A stretch of DNA of 14,822 nucleotides from Nostocaceae cyanobacterium CSSed10_463m (GTDB lineage Bacteria > Cyanobacteriota > Cyanobacteriia > Cyanobacteriales > Nostocaceae): the NCBI GenBank assembly GCA_003556955.1, contig PWQB01000011.1, positions 1-14,822 on the forward strand, read 5' to 3'. This document shows positions 5,264 through 14,822 of the stretch, in pieces. The notes under the pieces are model-generated. The model had not been told where the DNA came from. It worked only from the letters and a program-made list of their open reading frames with translations, and ran no database searches. Position 1 is the stretch's first letter. Each line of letters begins with the position of its first letter. A program made the position numbers and the translations under genes.

Positions 5264-8200
5264 CTAGCTGTCGTAATCATCATCATCATCATCATCATCT
5301 ACTTCTTCATATTCATCCTCATCCTCATCCTCTATGAGGTCGCTCACTTCATCAGCAATTAATTCGTCGTCTTCATCCAAGATGCTTCTTTCGGTGCGAC
5401 GTTTGCCAAATCCGGTTTCTGCCAACCCAGGAGAGTCTAAATTGTAGGTGCGGGCGGTGCGGTCATCTAACACCATATCCAAGGGGTCATCAACTTCATC
5501 TAATACAGCATTGCTTTCCAACGCCGCATATTCATCAATCGCCCCTGGTTCCTCATAGGTGTTGTAACCAGTACCAGCCGGAATCAAGCGCCCGATAATT
5601 ACGTTTTCCTTTAACCCCCGCAGCCAGTCAGATTTACCCTCAATGGCTGCTTCAGTTAATACCCGTGTGGTTTCTTGGAACGATGCTGCTGAAATGAAGC
5701 TGTCAGTATTCAAAGATGCCTTCGTAATCCCCAACAGCACCGGGGTATATTGCGCCCTCGCTCCACCGGTAATCGCCATCGCTTCATTTACCTGTTCCAC
5801 TTGGCGCAGTTCCACCAACTCCCCAGGCAACATGGTAGTATCCCCACCATCATCAATTCTCACCTTATTGGTCATCTGGCGGACAATCACCTCAATGTGC
5901 TTGTCAGAAATATCAATCCCCTGAGACTGATACACCATCTGCACTTCATTCACCAAAAAGGTCTGTACCTTCTGCAAAGCATGGCTGGCACAAGCATAAA
6001 CCCCATCCTCAGAACCCAGACTAAAGAACACCTCCAAAATCTCATGGGGATTCGAGGGTCCATCACTCAACGGTTCCCCGGCTGAAATCATCGAGCCATC
6101 TGGCATCATTAAATTCTGTCCAGGGCCTAAAGGATAATCCGTGACCACACCATTAGGTTCTATCACCTTAGCAGCGATCGCTTCATCCCCATCACCATAA
6201 ACTACCTTCAACTCTCCAGAGCGTCGGGCTAAAATACAAGCTTCCTTCGGTTTCCGGGCTTCTAGCAACTCCTCAATCCGAGGCAAACCTTGAATAATGT
6301 CTCCGGTTTTCGCCCGTTCAAACACCAACAGCACCAAGTTATCGCCCCGTTGTACCAAATCTCCATTTTCGATTTGTAACACCGCTCCTGGACTAACTCG
6401 GTAGGGACGACCCACACGGATACTAATGGTATATTGTTGAGCTGCTAAAGCTCCTGCTCCCGCCGCAGATCCAGCCGTGTTATTTACCACCTCTAACACC
6501 TGACCCGAATCCTCAGCAAAGATTCCCGGAGCAATTTCTGCACCTTCAACCAACAAATCACCCTTGTTCACCGTCGGTTTAACGCTAGTAGTCATGGTAA
6601 TTTTGTCGCTGTCGCGCAACACCAAACAACGACGCACCGCCTCGGTATCCGTGCGGACACCCCTAACAATACCCCCTTCCTTACCCAAGATTTGAGTCCT
6701 AGCGACCACAGCCCCAGGGGCAATGCTATCACCATCGGTGACTTCCAAACTGGTTTGGGTACTGCCTTGGGTAGCATCAGCAGTGATATCTCGGCGAATT
6801 ACCAAAGATTCCAAAATCACCAACTGTAAGCGTTGAACTTCGGGATTTTCGCTATCTTCAATTAATTCAATATCAGCCGCCAAAGGTGAAGCAGTATGAT
6901 CCTGTTCTCCATCTTGTTCAATTTCCAACACCAACTGCGTCCGTAACAGTTCCACACCATCCACAGACTTCACCCGTTCCGAATCCTTATAAGGCAGTCT
7001 TTGTACCGCCCGCATTTGAATCGAACGTCCAGTTTGTTGACTAATAGAAGTGGTCGATGGCACATCTGGATTATTGGGGACAGCAAATTCCACCACCGGA
7101 CGGCTCAATAATGCTGGACCTTCTGGAGACTCTACATACTGAATGTAGCGTAACTCCGTAACCACAGAGCCTTGGAACTCCTCACCTGGTTGGACAAAGG
7201 TGTTATCCCGTCCCATCACAGATTCCGGATCATCCACCATTAACAATTCCCCTGGCTTAATCACCACTTCCCGGAGAATGTCATTTTTCTGGGTAACTTC
7301 AATTACACCACTGTTTTGGCAGAACATATCCTTCACCACTTCAGTGCCGGCTTCCACAAACTGCCCATCTTCCACCAGCAGCAAAGAAATATCCTTATTC
7401 ACCTCGTGGGTTTCTTCGGGAATCCACAGCAAGCTACCACCTTGAACTACCTCATAGCCCAACTTGGCTTTGCCCTTTTTCTGAACTTCCACACCGCCAA
7501 ACTTCAGGAATCCGCCTGTATTAGTGCGATAGCGTTCATCAATCAACTCAGCCACCACTTGACCATTCTGCACCTTTGTGCCTGGGGTAGCCCGCAGGTT
7601 AAATACCTGATTATTGCCAGTGGTAATTAAATAGTGGTTCCGACCTTGAGAACTTTCCACAGTCACCGTAGCTTGGTCTAAGACCACAGAAGCGGTGATA
7701 ATTTCAATTTCTCTCGTACTCTTACCTGGGGTAGCCTCTGGTAAGCGCACCACACCACCATGAACTGTAGTTAACTTGGTTTCTGCCAAAACCCCATGTT
7801 CAGCAATGTGGTCACCATTTTTCACCACCAATTCTGCACCAGGAGGTAAGTTATAAACTTCCCCAGACAGCACCCAAATCAAACCACCCCGTGCGGCGGT
7901 TGTGGTGGTGTTGCCTTGACGGTCGGTTTTTTGTTCTGGAACCACCTCAGCAAACTGCACTTCCCCAGCCAAATCAGAAGCCACATCTTTCACAGCTTTT
8001 TCTGTATTTGTCCGAGTGGTGCGTCCACCTAGAGCTACTTCTGCCAACAACTGACCAATTTTCACCTGCTGTCCTTCATGGACATAAAGGGTAGAACCTT
8101 GAGTGACATGAATTTCTTGAGGTTCATGATCTCCAGAACCGTCTTTTTTCGGCTCTAAATGGATCACACCATTAGCCTCTACATACAGCGCATCTTCCCC

Positions 8201-9331
8201 GTGACGGGTGCGATAAGTTCTAGTTCTCAACTTGCGGGGTAAGCGAATTGTCCCTTCTGTTTTAGAACGGACTTGCTGCGCCACTTCCCCAGTAAACACG
8301 CCCCCAGTGTGGAATGTCCGCATGGTCAACTGTGTACCCGGTTCACCGATACTTTGAGCCGCAATAATCCCCACAGCTTCGCCCAAATCCACCATCTTGG
8401 CGTGTGCCAAACTCCAACCATAGCAGTGTTGACACACCGAACGCGCTGCTTCACAAGTTAGAGGCGATCGCGCAATCACTTCCGTAATCCCAGCCTTGTG
8501 AATTTCCGCCGCCAACTCATCAGACACCGGAGTATTACGGGTAGCAATTATCTCCTTAGTGGTAGGATGAATCACATCCTCAGCTAATACCCGTCCTAGC
8601 AAGCGTTGAGCCAAGGGAATCAAGATTTTACCCCCTTCAGTCATCGCCCGCACCGGAATCCCCCTAGTGGTGCCGCAGTCAAATTCCCGAATAATCACAT
8701 CCTGGGAAACATCCACCAAACGACGGGTGAGATAACCAGAGTCAGCAGTACGTAACGCCGTATCTACCAATCCTTTGCGCGCGCCGTAAGAAGAGATAAT
8801 ATATTCAGTAACAGTCAGACCTTCGCGGAAATTGGTTTTAATCGGTAAGTCAATAATTTCCCCTTGAGGATCTGCCATTAGCCCCCGCATCCCCACCAAC
8901 TGACGCACCTGAGAGATATTACCCCGCGCCCCAGAGAAGGCCATCATATACACCGAGTTGAGCGGGTCAGTACTCTTAAAGTGAACCACCACCTCATCCT
9001 TGAGAGCTTCACTCGTACCATTCCAAGTATCAATTACCTTTTGGAACCGTTCCACCTCAGTAATTTCGCCCCGTTGGTAACGAGTTTCCGTCGCCCGAAT
9101 TTCCTCCTCTGCGGCATCCAACAGCGATCGCTTCGTGGGCGGAATCATCAAATCATCCACACTAATAGAAACGCCGGCTTTGGTAGCATAGCGAAAACCC
9201 AACTCCTTCAGCTTATCTGCCATCACAGCAGTCCGCGCCGTACCATAATGGGTAAACGCCCAAGAAATTAACTTTCGCAGTTGACCCTTATCAACCACCC
9301 GATTGCGAAAAACAGCCTTTTCCTTAGTCAT
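5264..9331 (-). CDS. rpoC2: RNA polymerase subunit beta' (C-terminal part of the split beta')
   Basis: A 1355-residue subunit that completes the RNA polymerase active-site region with RpoC1 and RpoB. Four Cys (219, 293, 300, 303; VCQHC) form the expected zinc site. Residues about 183-211 ([20 protein letters not shown]) are the end of the bridge helix. [23 protein letters not shown] at about 322-344 is the first half of the trigger loop, which resumes near 1006 ([23 protein letters not shown]). The roughly 660 residues in between are the large SI3 insertion typical of cyanobacteria, rich in beta-type repeats. The conserved C-terminal core ends near 1255 (GRLIPAGTG), followed by a 100-residue tail that becomes strongly acidic and ends in eight consecutive Asp and YDS. 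The length fits the cyanobacterial family. The ATG at 9331 begins [18 protein letters not shown], the expected N-terminus. It lies 163 bp after rpoC1 across a spacer of inverted heptamer repeats. Confidence 0.98.
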   Translation of the reverse strand: MTKEKAVFRNRVVDKGQLRKLISWAFTHYGTARTAVMADKLKELGFRYATKAGVSISVDDLMIPPTKRSLLDAAEEEIRATETRYQRGEITEVERFQKVIDTWNGTSEALKDEVVVHFKSTDPLNSVYMMAFSGARGNISQVRQLVGMRGLMADPQGEIIDLPIKTNFREGLTVTEYIISSYGARKGLVDTALRTADSGYLTRRLVDVSQDVIIREFDCGTTRGIPVRAMTEGGKILIPLAQRLLGRVLAEDVIHPTTKEIIATRNTPVSDELAAEIHKAGITEVIARSPLTCEAARSVCQHCYGWSLAHAKMVDLGEAVGIIAAQSIGEPGTQLTMRTFHTGGVFTGEVAQQVRSKTEGTIRLPRKLRTRTYRTRHGEDALYVEANGVIHLEPKKDGSGDHEPQEIHVTQGSTLYVHEGQQVKIGQLLAEVALGGRTTRTNTEKAVKDVASDLAGEVQFAEVVPEQKTDRQGNTTTTAARGGLIWVLSGEVYNLPPGAELVVKNGDHIAEHGVLAETKLTTVHGGVVRLPEATPGKSTREIEIITASVVLDQATVTVESSQGRNHYLITTGNNQVFNLRATPGTKVQNGQVVAELIDERYRTNTGGFLKFGGVEVQKKGKAKLGYEVVQGGSLLWIPEETHEVNKDISLLLVEDGQFVEAGTEVVKDMFCQNSGVIEVTQKNDILREVVIKPGELLMVDDPESVMGRDNTFVQPGEEFQGSVVTELRYIQYVESPEGPALLSRPVVEFAVPNNPDVPSTTSISQQTGRSIQMRAVQRLPYKDSERVKSVDGVELLRTQLVLEIEQDGEQDHTASPLAADIELIEDSENPEVQRLQLVILESLVIRRDITADATQGSTQTSLEVTDGDSIAPGAVVARTQILGKEGGIVRGVRTDTEAVRRCLVLRDSDKITMTTSVKPTVNKGDLLVEGAEIAPGIFAEDSGQVLEVVNNTAGSAAGAGALAAQQYTISIRVGRPYRVSPGAVLQIENGDLVQRGDNLVLLVFERAKTGDIIQGLPRIEELLEARKPKEACILARRSGELKVVYGDGDEAIAAKVIEPNGVVTDYPLGPGQNLMMPDGSMISAGEPLSDGPSNPHEILEVFFSLGSEDGVYACASHALQKVQTFLVNEVQMVYQSQGIDISDKHIEVIVRQMTNKVRIDDGGDTTMLPGELVELRQVEQVNEAMAITGGARAQYTPVLLGITKASLNTDSFISAASFQETTRVLTEAAIEGKSDWLRGLKENVIIGRLIPAGTGYNTYEEPGAIDEYAALESNAVLDEVDDPLDMVLDDRTARTYNLDSPGLAETGFGKRRTERSILDEDDELIADEVSDLIEDEDEDEYEEVDDDDDDDDYDS
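5276..5299 (-). repeat. rpoC2: GAT trinucleotide microsatellite in the rpoC2 tail
   Basis: Eight uninterrupted ATC triplets (GAT on the coding strand) encode eight Asp at the end of RpoC2. Nearby GAG-GAT repeats encode alternating Glu and Asp. This pure trinucleotide run is a likely site of length change by slippage without loss of frame. Confidence 0.9.
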
Positions 9332-9347
9332 TAATTATTAGTCCTTA

Positions 9348-9410
9348 ATCAGTTATCAGTAAACAGTGAACAGTTATCGGTGAACAGTGAACAGTCAACA
9401 GTAAACAATT
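9348..9410. repeat. Heptamer array (STRR3-like), nine units
   Basis: Nine contiguous 7-bp units follow the consensus (A)(A/T)CAGT(N): ATCAGTT, ATCAGTA, AACAGTG, AACAGTT, ATCGGTG, AACAGTG, AACAGTC, AACAGTA, AACAATT. This matches the CAACAGT-type short tandemly repeated sequence described from heterocystous cyanobacteria. It starts 17 bp from the rpoC2 start codon, so it lies in the leader of rpoC2 within the operon transcript. Confidence 0.85.
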
Positions 9411-9453
9411 ATCAAAGCTTATGCTGGAGGACTTAAACCCAACGATGTCTCTT

Positions 9454-9488
9454 GACTGATAACTGATAACTGATAACTGTTAACTGAT
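9454..9488. repeat. Inverted heptamer array facing the first, five units
   Basis: Five contiguous 7-bp units (GACTGAT, AACTGAT, AACTGAT, AACTGTT, AACTGAT) are the reverse complement of the ATCAGTT type seen at 9348-9410. The two arrays are 43 bp apart and can pair into a long imperfect hairpin in the rpoC1-rpoC2 spacer. The array ends 6 bp after the rpoC1 stop codon in the reading direction. Confidence 0.85.
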
Positions 9489-9494
9489 TTGCAC

Positions 9495-11372
9495 TTAAAC
9501 AGCTAATGCTTCCTGAATGGCATTGTTGTAAATAACTCGACCAGGGGTAGTGTATACATACTGAGAAATTAAATTCCCTTGGGCATCTTCTCTGATGCGG
9601 CGGTATTTATACAGCAAAGTCCGAGTGCCATCAGCATTTTCGGTCACTTCTAGAGGTTCCTGATCTGGTTGGTCAGATTCCACCTCACCGTCAAACCGCA
9701 CATAGATATAAGCGTGTAAATCCACCTGGTCTTGCTGGAAAGCCATAATTACATCTTCCATCGACGCATAAAAATTACCAGTACCTTTTTTAGCACCAGG
9801 GTTTTCGGCTGTTAAGTAATATGCTCCCAACACCATATCTTGGCTAGGTGTAATAATTGGTCTACCTGTAGCCGGAGACAACACATTATTAGAAGCCAGC
9901 ATCAACAACCGCGCTTCTGCCTGACTTTCTAGAGACAAAGGCACGTGTACCGCCATTTGGTCACCATCAAAGTCAGCGTTAAAAGCCGGACATACCAATG
10001 GGTGTAATTGAATTGCTCTTCCTTCCACTAACACAGGTTCAAAAGCCTGAATCCCCAAACGGTGCAGTGTTGGCGCACGGTTCAGCATAACTGGGTGTCC
10101 TTCAATCACCTCTTCCAGCACATCCCACACACTAGGATCATTGCGAGATATGAGTTTTTTCGCAGCTTTGATATTATTCACCATGCCGCTACGAATCAGG
10201 CGATTAATCACAAAGGGCTGAAATAACTCAATAGCCATTTCTCTGGGCAAACCGCACTGGTGAATTTTCAGCTTTGGTCCCACCACAATTACCGAACGTC
10301 CAGAGTAGTCAACCCGTTTACCCAACAAGTTTTGCCGGAAACGTCCTTGTTTACCCTCAATAATGTCAGACAAAGACTTCAGAGGTCGGTTATTTGCCCC
10401 GACTACCGTCCGTCCCCGACGACCATTGTCAATCAAAGCATCCACCGCTTCTTGCAGCATCCGCTTTTCGTTCCGCACAATAATCTCCGGTGCGAGAATC
10501 TCTTGCAGACGCGCCAAACGGTTATTCCGGTTAATTACCCGGCGATATAAATCATTTAAATCACTGGTGGCAAAGCGTCCCCCATCTAGCTGTACCATTG
10601 GGCGCAGGTCAGGAGGAATCACCGGAATCACTGCCATTACCATCCACTCCGGTTTAGAACCAGTGGCGATGAAGTTATCTATTACCCGCAGCCGTTTAAT
10701 TAATTTGGCTCGCTTCTGTCCTTTCGCATTCCCGATTTCCTCGCGCAGGTTTTCGGCTTCTTGCTCTAAATTAATATCAGCCAGCAAACGCAGTAGTGCT
10801 TCCGCACCAATGCCGACTTCTACTCCCTGTAACAGAGAATCTTCACTATATATTTGGTCTTCAATTTCCAACCATTGGTCTTCACTGAGTAGCTGTTTAT
10901 AGCTTAAGGTTTCGGCATTACCAGGACTCAGGACAACATAAGAGTTGAAGTATACTATCTGCTCCACATCCCGCAAAGGCATATCTAGCAGAATAGAGAT
11001 GTAGCTGGGAATACCCTTGAGATACCAAACGTGGGCGACTGGGGCGGCGAGTTTAATGTACCCCATGCGGTGACGACGCACCCTTGACTCGGTGACTTCT
11101 ACACCACAGCGCTCGCAGACAATACCACGGTGACGGACTCTCTTATACTTACCACAATGGCATTCCCAGTCCTTCGCAGGGCCAAAGATGCGCTCACAAA
11201 ATAAGCCATCCATCTCTGGTTTCAGAGTCCGGTAATTAATTGTCTCTGGCTTGGTAACTTCACCAACTAGCTGACCATTAGGTAAAGTGCGCTCACCCCA
11301 CTGCCTGATGCGTTCCGGTGATGCCAAGCCGATTTTAACGTAGTCAAACTGATTAGTTTGGGCGGGTCTCAT
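9495..11372 (-). CDS. rpoC1: RNA polymerase subunit gamma (N-terminal part of the split beta')
   Basis: A 625-residue subunit equal to the N-terminal part of bacterial beta', which carries the catalytic magnesium site of RNA polymerase. Cys71, Cys73, Cys86 and Cys89 (CHCG...CERC) are the zinc ribbon of the clamp. The catalytic motif [12 protein letters not shown] lies at 465-476, with Asp467, Asp469 and Asp471 all present. [17 protein letters not shown] at 346-362 and [22 protein letters not shown] at 425-446 are the usual core segments. The length is typical for cyanobacteria. The ATG at 11372 gives [20 protein letters not shown], the expected N-terminus; no strong Shine-Dalgarno sequence is seen. 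It is the middle gene of the rpoB-rpoC1-rpoC2 operon. It follows rpoB by 243 bp, which is wide for co-transcribed genes, because the spacer is filled with repeats. No key residue is missing. Confidence 0.98.
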   Translation of the reverse strand: MRPAQTNQFDYVKIGLASPERIRQWGERTLPNGQLVGEVTKPETINYRTLKPEMDGLFCERIFGPAKDWECHCGKYKRVRHRGIVCERCGVEVTESRVRRHRMGYIKLAAPVAHVWYLKGIPSYISILLDMPLRDVEQIVYFNSYVVLSPGNAETLSYKQLLSEDQWLEIEDQIYSEDSLLQGVEVGIGAEALLRLLADINLEQEAENLREEIGNAKGQKRAKLIKRLRVIDNFIATGSKPEWMVMAVIPVIPPDLRPMVQLDGGRFATSDLNDLYRRVINRNNRLARLQEILAPEIIVRNEKRMLQEAVDALIDNGRRGRTVVGANNRPLKSLSDIIEGKQGRFRQNLLGKRVDYSGRSVIVVGPKLKIHQCGLPREMAIELFQPFVINRLIRSGMVNNIKAAKKLISRNDPSVWDVLEEVIEGHPVMLNRAPTLHRLGIQAFEPVLVEGRAIQLHPLVCPAFNADFDGDQMAVHVPLSLESQAEARLLMLASNNVLSPATGRPIITPSQDMVLGAYYLTAENPGAKKGTGNFYASMEDVIMAFQQDQVDLHAYIYVRFDGEVESDQPDQEPLEVTENADGTRTLLYKYRRIREDAQGNLISQYVYTTPGRVIYNNAIQEALAV

Positions 11373-11401
11373 AATTAATTGTTAATTCTGATCACGGATT
11401 A

Positions 11402-11479
11402 GACGGATTAAAGGATTTCACGGATTTGAGCATCTGTTGCGATCACAAATAATCTCATCCGCGCAATCCTTTAATCAGC
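11402..11479. repeat. Imperfect long palindrome in the rpoB-rpoC1 spacer
   Basis: The left arm (11402-11430) and right arm (11454-11479) are inverted copies. A perfect 12-bp core, GATTAAAGGATT (11406-11417), pairs with AATCCTTTAATC (11465-11476), and outer matches extend to CGGAT..GAG. The loop is about 23 bp. A further CACGGATT unit lies at 11393-11400 and another at 11419-11426, so the left side also contains short direct repeats. It looks like a dispersed palindromic repeat rather than a terminator, since no T-run follows on the minus strand. Confidence 0.65.
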
Positions 11480-11490
11480 GTTCGTAATTT

Positions 11491-11553
11491 GGGGATTGGG
11501 GATTGGGGATTGGGGATTGGGGATTGGGGATTAGAGTTGAGGGATTGGGGATT
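11491..11553. repeat. STRR1-type heptamer array (GGGGATT), nine units
   Basis: Six perfect GGGGATT units (11491-11532) are followed by a degenerate unit (AGAGTTG), AGGGATT and a last GGGGATT. Read on the other strand, the unit is a permutation of CCCCAAT, the STRR1 repeat described from heterocystous cyanobacteria. The plus strand, which is the template for rpo transcription, carries six GGGG tracts separated by 3 bases. Confidence 0.9.
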
Positions 11554-11566
11554 AGGAAATTTTCCC

Positions 11567-11600
11567 CCCTGCTCCCTGCTCCCTGCTCCCCTGCCTCTTT
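11567..11600. repeat. CCCTGCT heptamer repeat beside the rpoB stop codon
   Basis: Three tandem CCCTGCT units (11567-11587) are followed by CCCCTGCCTCTTT. This is the reverse complement of the repeat at 34-60. It lies 16 bp beyond the rpoB stop codon and directly after the GGGGATT array, so two different heptamer families adjoin here. Confidence 0.7.
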
Positions 11601-11615
11601 CCCCCTGCTTCTTCC

Positions 11616-14600
11616 CTACTCTTCCTCTTCTAGGGATTCGCGGGAGAGAGATTCGTAGGTTGGTCGAGGAGGTGTACGTCTGGCTGATTGGTCTGCCATT
11701 AAATCGACTTCCACATCTAAGGAACTACCATCGGCTTGGGGTTCTACCTTGTGTACGGCAATGTCTAACCCTAATGATTGTAGTTCTCGCATTAGTACCT
11801 TAAAGGACTCTGGTGTTCCTGGTCGAGGAATTGACTTGCCTTTAACGATCGCATTTAGGGCTTCATTCCGTCCTTGCATATCGTCTGATTTCACAGTCAG
11901 TAATTCCTGCAAGGTGTAAGCTGCACCAAAGGCTTCCAAAGCCCACACTTCCATTTCCCCAAAGCGCTGACCACCTTGTTGTGCTTTACCACCCAAGGGT
12001 TGCTGAGTTACCAGCGAGTATGGCCCTGTGGAACGAGCGTGAATCTTGTCGTCTACTAAATGCACCAGCTTGAGAATATAAGCTACGCCTACGGTAACTG
12101 GTCGGTCGAAGGGTTCCCCGGTACGACCATCAAACACCATGATTTTGCCGGGGTTATCTGGGTTGTATACCCAGTCTTTGACGGTTTCGTCCCGTGCTTC
12201 TTGCAATTTTTCATGTACAAGACTGCGGGATGTTTCTTCCCCATACATTTCATCAAAGGGAGTAATTTTAAATCTGACTCCCAAAGTATGAGCAGCCCAG
12301 CCCAACATACACTCAAATACCTGTCCGACGTTCATCCGGCTAGGTACACCCAAGGGGTTTAGCACGATGTCCACGGTGGAACCATCTGCTAAATAAGGCA
12401 TATCTTCCACTGGTAATATCCGAGAAATAATCCCTTTGTTACCGTGACGACCTGCCATTTTGTCGCCTACTTGGATTTTGCGTTTCTGGGCGACGTATAC
12501 CCGCACGACCATATTGGCTCCTGGTGGTAATTCGTCGCCTTGTTCACGGGTAAATAAACGCACGTCAACAACGCGCCCTTTTTCACCGTTGGGAACGCGT
12601 AAGGAGTTGTCTCTGACATCCCGTGCTTTTTCACCAAAGATGGCACGTAACAGTTTTTCTTCTGGTGGTTGGTCAGATTCACCTTTTGGTGTAACTTTTC
12701 CTACCAGAATATCTCCTGCTTCTACCCAAGCACCGATACGGATAATTCCCTGTTCATCTAACTGACGCAGAGCATCTTCACCGACGTTGGGAATTTCTCT
12801 GGTGATTTCTTCTGGGCCAAGTTTGGTTTGTCTGGCTTCAATTTCATATTTTTCAATGTGAATTGAGGTGTAGACATCATCTTGTACGAGTCTTTCGGAA
12901 ATCAAAATTGCGTCTTCGTAGTTATACCCTTCCCAAGGCATATAAGCGATGACGATATTTTGACCCAAGGCTAATTCACCACCTTCGGTGGCTGAACCAT
13001 CAGCCAGGACTTGACCAGCAACTACTCGCTCACCAATGCGGACAAGGGGTTTTTGATTTAAACAAGTATCTTGGTTGGATCTTTGGTATTTAGAAAGTCG
13101 ATATCTAATTTCTGAGTTACCGTCTTTGGGACGAACACGAATTTCTGTGGCATCGACATAAGTAACATCGCCATCTGTACGGGAGACAATCACCATACCG
13201 GAGTCTCTCGCGCCTTGGGCTTCTAAACCAGTACCGACTAAGGGACGCTCCGGCTTGAGTAGAGGTACTGCTTGCCGTTGCATATTGGAACCCATTAGCG
13301 CTCGGTTAGCGTCGTCATGTTCCAAGAAGGGAATCATGCTGGTAGCTACCGACACAATTTGCACTGGTGATACTGCTACGTAGTCTACTTGTTCTGGGGT
13401 TGTGGTTGCCCAGTCTTGGCGATAACGCACTGGCACTTGTGGCCCTTTGATGTAGCCGTTTTCATCTAAAGGAATGTCACCTGTAGCCGTGCGTAAGTCG
13501 TCTTCTTCGTCGGCTGTCATGTAGACAGGGGGGAAGTCAAACCGGACTCGACCATTTTCAACTGGTCTAAAGGGGGTTTCTAAAAATCCGTATTGGTTGA
13601 CTCGCGCATGGGTAGCTAAGGAACCAATCAATCCGGCGTTAGGGCCTTCTGGAGTTTCGATGGGGCAGATTCTGCCGTAGTGGGAGGGGTGAATATCTCG
13701 CACGGCGAACCCAGCACGTTCACGAGTTAAACCACCGGGACCAAGGGCGCTGAGACGGCGTTTGTGGGTCAGTTCTGCTAGGGGATTGGTTTGATCCATG
13801 AACTGACTTAATTGGCTAGAACCAAAGAATTCTTTGATTGCGGCTACCAATGGTTTGGGGTTAACTAAGGAGGCTGGGGTTAAAACTTCGGCATCGGATA
13901 CGGTCATCCGTTCCCGAATGATCCGCTCTAGACGGTTTAAACCGACTCGCACTTGGTTTTGCAGTAGTTCACCGACGCTTCTCACCCGACGATTGCCTAA
14001 GTGGTCAATATCGTCGATGTTGCCGATGTCATATTCGAGGTTAATCAGGTAATCTACTGCGGCTAAGATGTCCCCAGGTGTTAGCACGCGCATGGTGTCG
14101 GGGACAGACAAGCGTAGTTTTTTATTGAGTTTGTAACGACCAACGCGACCGAGGTCGTAACGTTTGGGGTCGAAGAATCGGGAGTCTAATAGTTGTTGTC
14201 CACCTAAGACTGTGGGTGGTTCACCGGGTCTTAATTTCCGGTATAACTCCATTAGGGCTTCTTCTTCGGAAAACTGCCCTTCTTTTTCGATGGTTTTTTG
14301 GAAATATTCGGGATGGCGCAGAGCATCAAAGATTTCGTTGTCTGACAGCCCCAGGGCTTTTAATAGTACCTGGGCTGAGAGTTTACGGGTTTTGTCAATG
14401 CGAACCCACACTAAATCGTTACGGTCTGTTTCAAATTTCAGCCAAGCTCCCCGGTTAGGGATTAAGCTAGCTGAATAAGTCCTGCGTCCGTTTTTGTCGA
14501 TTTCTGATTTGTAATAAACTCCAGGCGATCGCACTATCTGGTTGACAATTACCCGTTCGGCTCCGTTAATAATGAACGTGCCTCGGTCTGTCATTAAGGG

Positions 14601-14822
14601 CAGATCGCCAATAAATACTTCTTGCTCTTTGATGTCCCCGGTTTCTTTGTTTAACAGCCGGGTGGGTACATACATTTGTACAGCATAGGTACTATCCCGC
14701 CGTTTAGATTCCTCAACGCTGTATTTTGGCTCTTTAAGTTTGTAGTTTTGACCTAAAAAGTGTAGTTCTAGTTTGCCTGTATAGTCTGTAATTGGACTAA
14801 AGGAGTTGAGTTCTTCGATCAG
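11616..14822 (-). CDS. rpoB: RNA polymerase subunit beta, 5' end outside the window
   Basis: The catalytic beta subunit of RNA polymerase. The frame is open to the window edge, so 1068 C-terminal residues are present. The first visible ones are [20 protein letters not shown], close to the true N-terminus, and only a few dozen residues should be missing. An internal Met (codon at 14675) is not the start. The rifampicin region [17 protein letters not shown] to [11 protein letters not shown] is intact (codons about 13829-13742), with Asp, His and Ser at the positions of E. coli D516, H526 and S531, as in a sensitive enzyme. [12 protein letters not shown] and the catalytic Lys pair in [15 protein letters not shown] are present, as is the C-terminal [21 protein letters not shown] anchor that contacts beta'. 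The protein ends in an acidic ESLEEEE tail. It is the first rpo gene in the window. I see no frameshift or insertion. Confidence 0.98.
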   Translation of the reverse strand: MIEELNSFSPITDYTGKLELHFLGQNYKLKEPKYSVEESKRRDSTYAVQMYVPTRLLNKETGDIKEQEVFIGDLPLMTDRGTFIINGAERVIVNQIVRSPGVYYKSEIDKNGRRTYSASLIPNRGAWLKFETDRNDLVWVRIDKTRKLSAQVLLKALGLSDNEIFDALRHPEYFQKTIEKEGQFSEEEALMELYRKLRPGEPPTVLGGQQLLDSRFFDPKRYDLGRVGRYKLNKKLRLSVPDTMRVLTPGDILAAVDYLINLEYDIGNIDDIDHLGNRRVRSVGELLQNQVRVGLNRLERIIRERMTVSDAEVLTPASLVNPKPLVAAIKEFFGSSQLSQFMDQTNPLAELTHKRRLSALGPGGLTRERAGFAVRDIHPSHYGRICPIETPEGPNAGLIGSLATHARVNQYGFLETPFRPVENGRVRFDFPPVYMTADEEDDLRTATGDIPLDENGYIKGPQVPVRYRQDWATTTPEQVDYVAVSPVQIVSVATSMIPFLEHDDANRALMGSNMQRQAVPLLKPERPLVGTGLEAQGARDSGMVIVSRTDGDVTYVDATEIRVRPKDGNSEIRYRLSKYQRSNQDTCLNQKPLVRIGERVVAGQVLADGSATEGGELALGQNIVIAYMPWEGYNYEDAILISERLVQDDVYTSIHIEKYEIEARQTKLGPEEITREIPNVGEDALRQLDEQGIIRIGAWVEAGDILVGKVTPKGESDQPPEEKLLRAIFGEKARDVRDNSLRVPNGEKGRVVDVRLFTREQGDELPPGANMVVRVYVAQKRKIQVGDKMAGRHGNKGIISRILPVEDMPYLADGSTVDIVLNPLGVPSRMNVGQVFECMLGWAAHTLGVRFKITPFDEMYGEETSRSLVHEKLQEARDETVKDWVYNPDNPGKIMVFDGRTGEPFDRPVTVGVAYILKLVHLVDDKIHARSTGPYSLVTQQPLGGKAQQGGQRFGEMEVWALEAFGAAYTLQELLTVKSDDMQGRNEALNAIVKGKSIPRPGTPESFKVLMRELQSLGLDIAVHKVEPQADGSSLDVEVDLMADQSARRTPPRPTYESLSRESLEEEE

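Noticed and set aside
8040..8300. Intein or foreign insertion in rpoC2, suspected from its great length
   Set aside because: The roughly 660-residue insert between trigger-loop halves is the SI3 insertion normal for cyanobacteria; no intein splice motifs are seen.
9348..9488. CRISPR array in the rpoC1-rpoC2 spacer
   Set aside because: The units are contiguous 7-bp heptamers with no spacers; this is an STRR-type repeat.
10363..10902. 179-codon plus-strand open frame inside rpoC1
   Set aside because: It is a shadow of highly conserved rpoC1 sequence with Ser/Arg-rich low-information content, as expected from an antisense frame.

Overview
The window comes from a cyanobacterium, most likely a filamentous heterocyst-forming one (Nostocales: Nostoc/Anabaena-like). 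Four things support this. The RNA polymerase beta' subunit is split into RpoC1 (gamma) and RpoC2, with a very large insertion in RpoC2. Nine HIP1 octamers (GCGATCGC) are present. Tandem heptamer repeats of the STRR type, described from heterocystous cyanobacteria, fill the spacers. The Ser/Thr kinases have the cyanobacterial layout of kinase, membrane helix, Pro-rich linker and C-terminal domain. The genus is an inference.

Layout: every convincing gene lies on the minus strand, so transcription runs from high to low coordinates. From right to left these are rpoB (14822-11616, 5' end outside the window), rpoC1 (11372-9495), rpoC2 (9331-5264), a repeat-rich spacer (about 5263-4786) with a likely rpoC2 terminator and a small MITE-like element, a small unknown gene (4785-4462), a GIY-YIG-fold gene (4425-3880), and two tandem paralogous Ser/Thr kinase genes (3763-2159 and about 2029-167). 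A strong hairpin terminator at 140-165 closes the set. Positions 1-139 hold only part of a G-rich heptamer repeat.

How the genes work together: rpoB, rpoC1 and rpoC2 encode the catalytic core of RNA polymerase and look like one operon. The four genes downstream may form a second, loosely spaced transcription unit. The kinases are predicted to sit in the membrane with a cytoplasmic catalytic domain and different extracytoplasmic C-terminal domains, so they probably respond to different signals. Nothing in the sequence ties them functionally to RNA polymerase.

Most of what is unusual is in the spacers and at one start codon. Each rpo spacer carries a different heptamer or palindromic repeat, including a run able to form a G-quadruplex between rpoB and rpoC1 and inverted heptamer arrays between rpoC1 and rpoC2. 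The first kinase has no ATG/GTG/TTG that would keep its glycine loop; an in-frame ATT sits exactly where Met would be expected. I see no phage, CRISPR, toxin-antitoxin, biosynthetic cluster or clearly new multi-gene system here.
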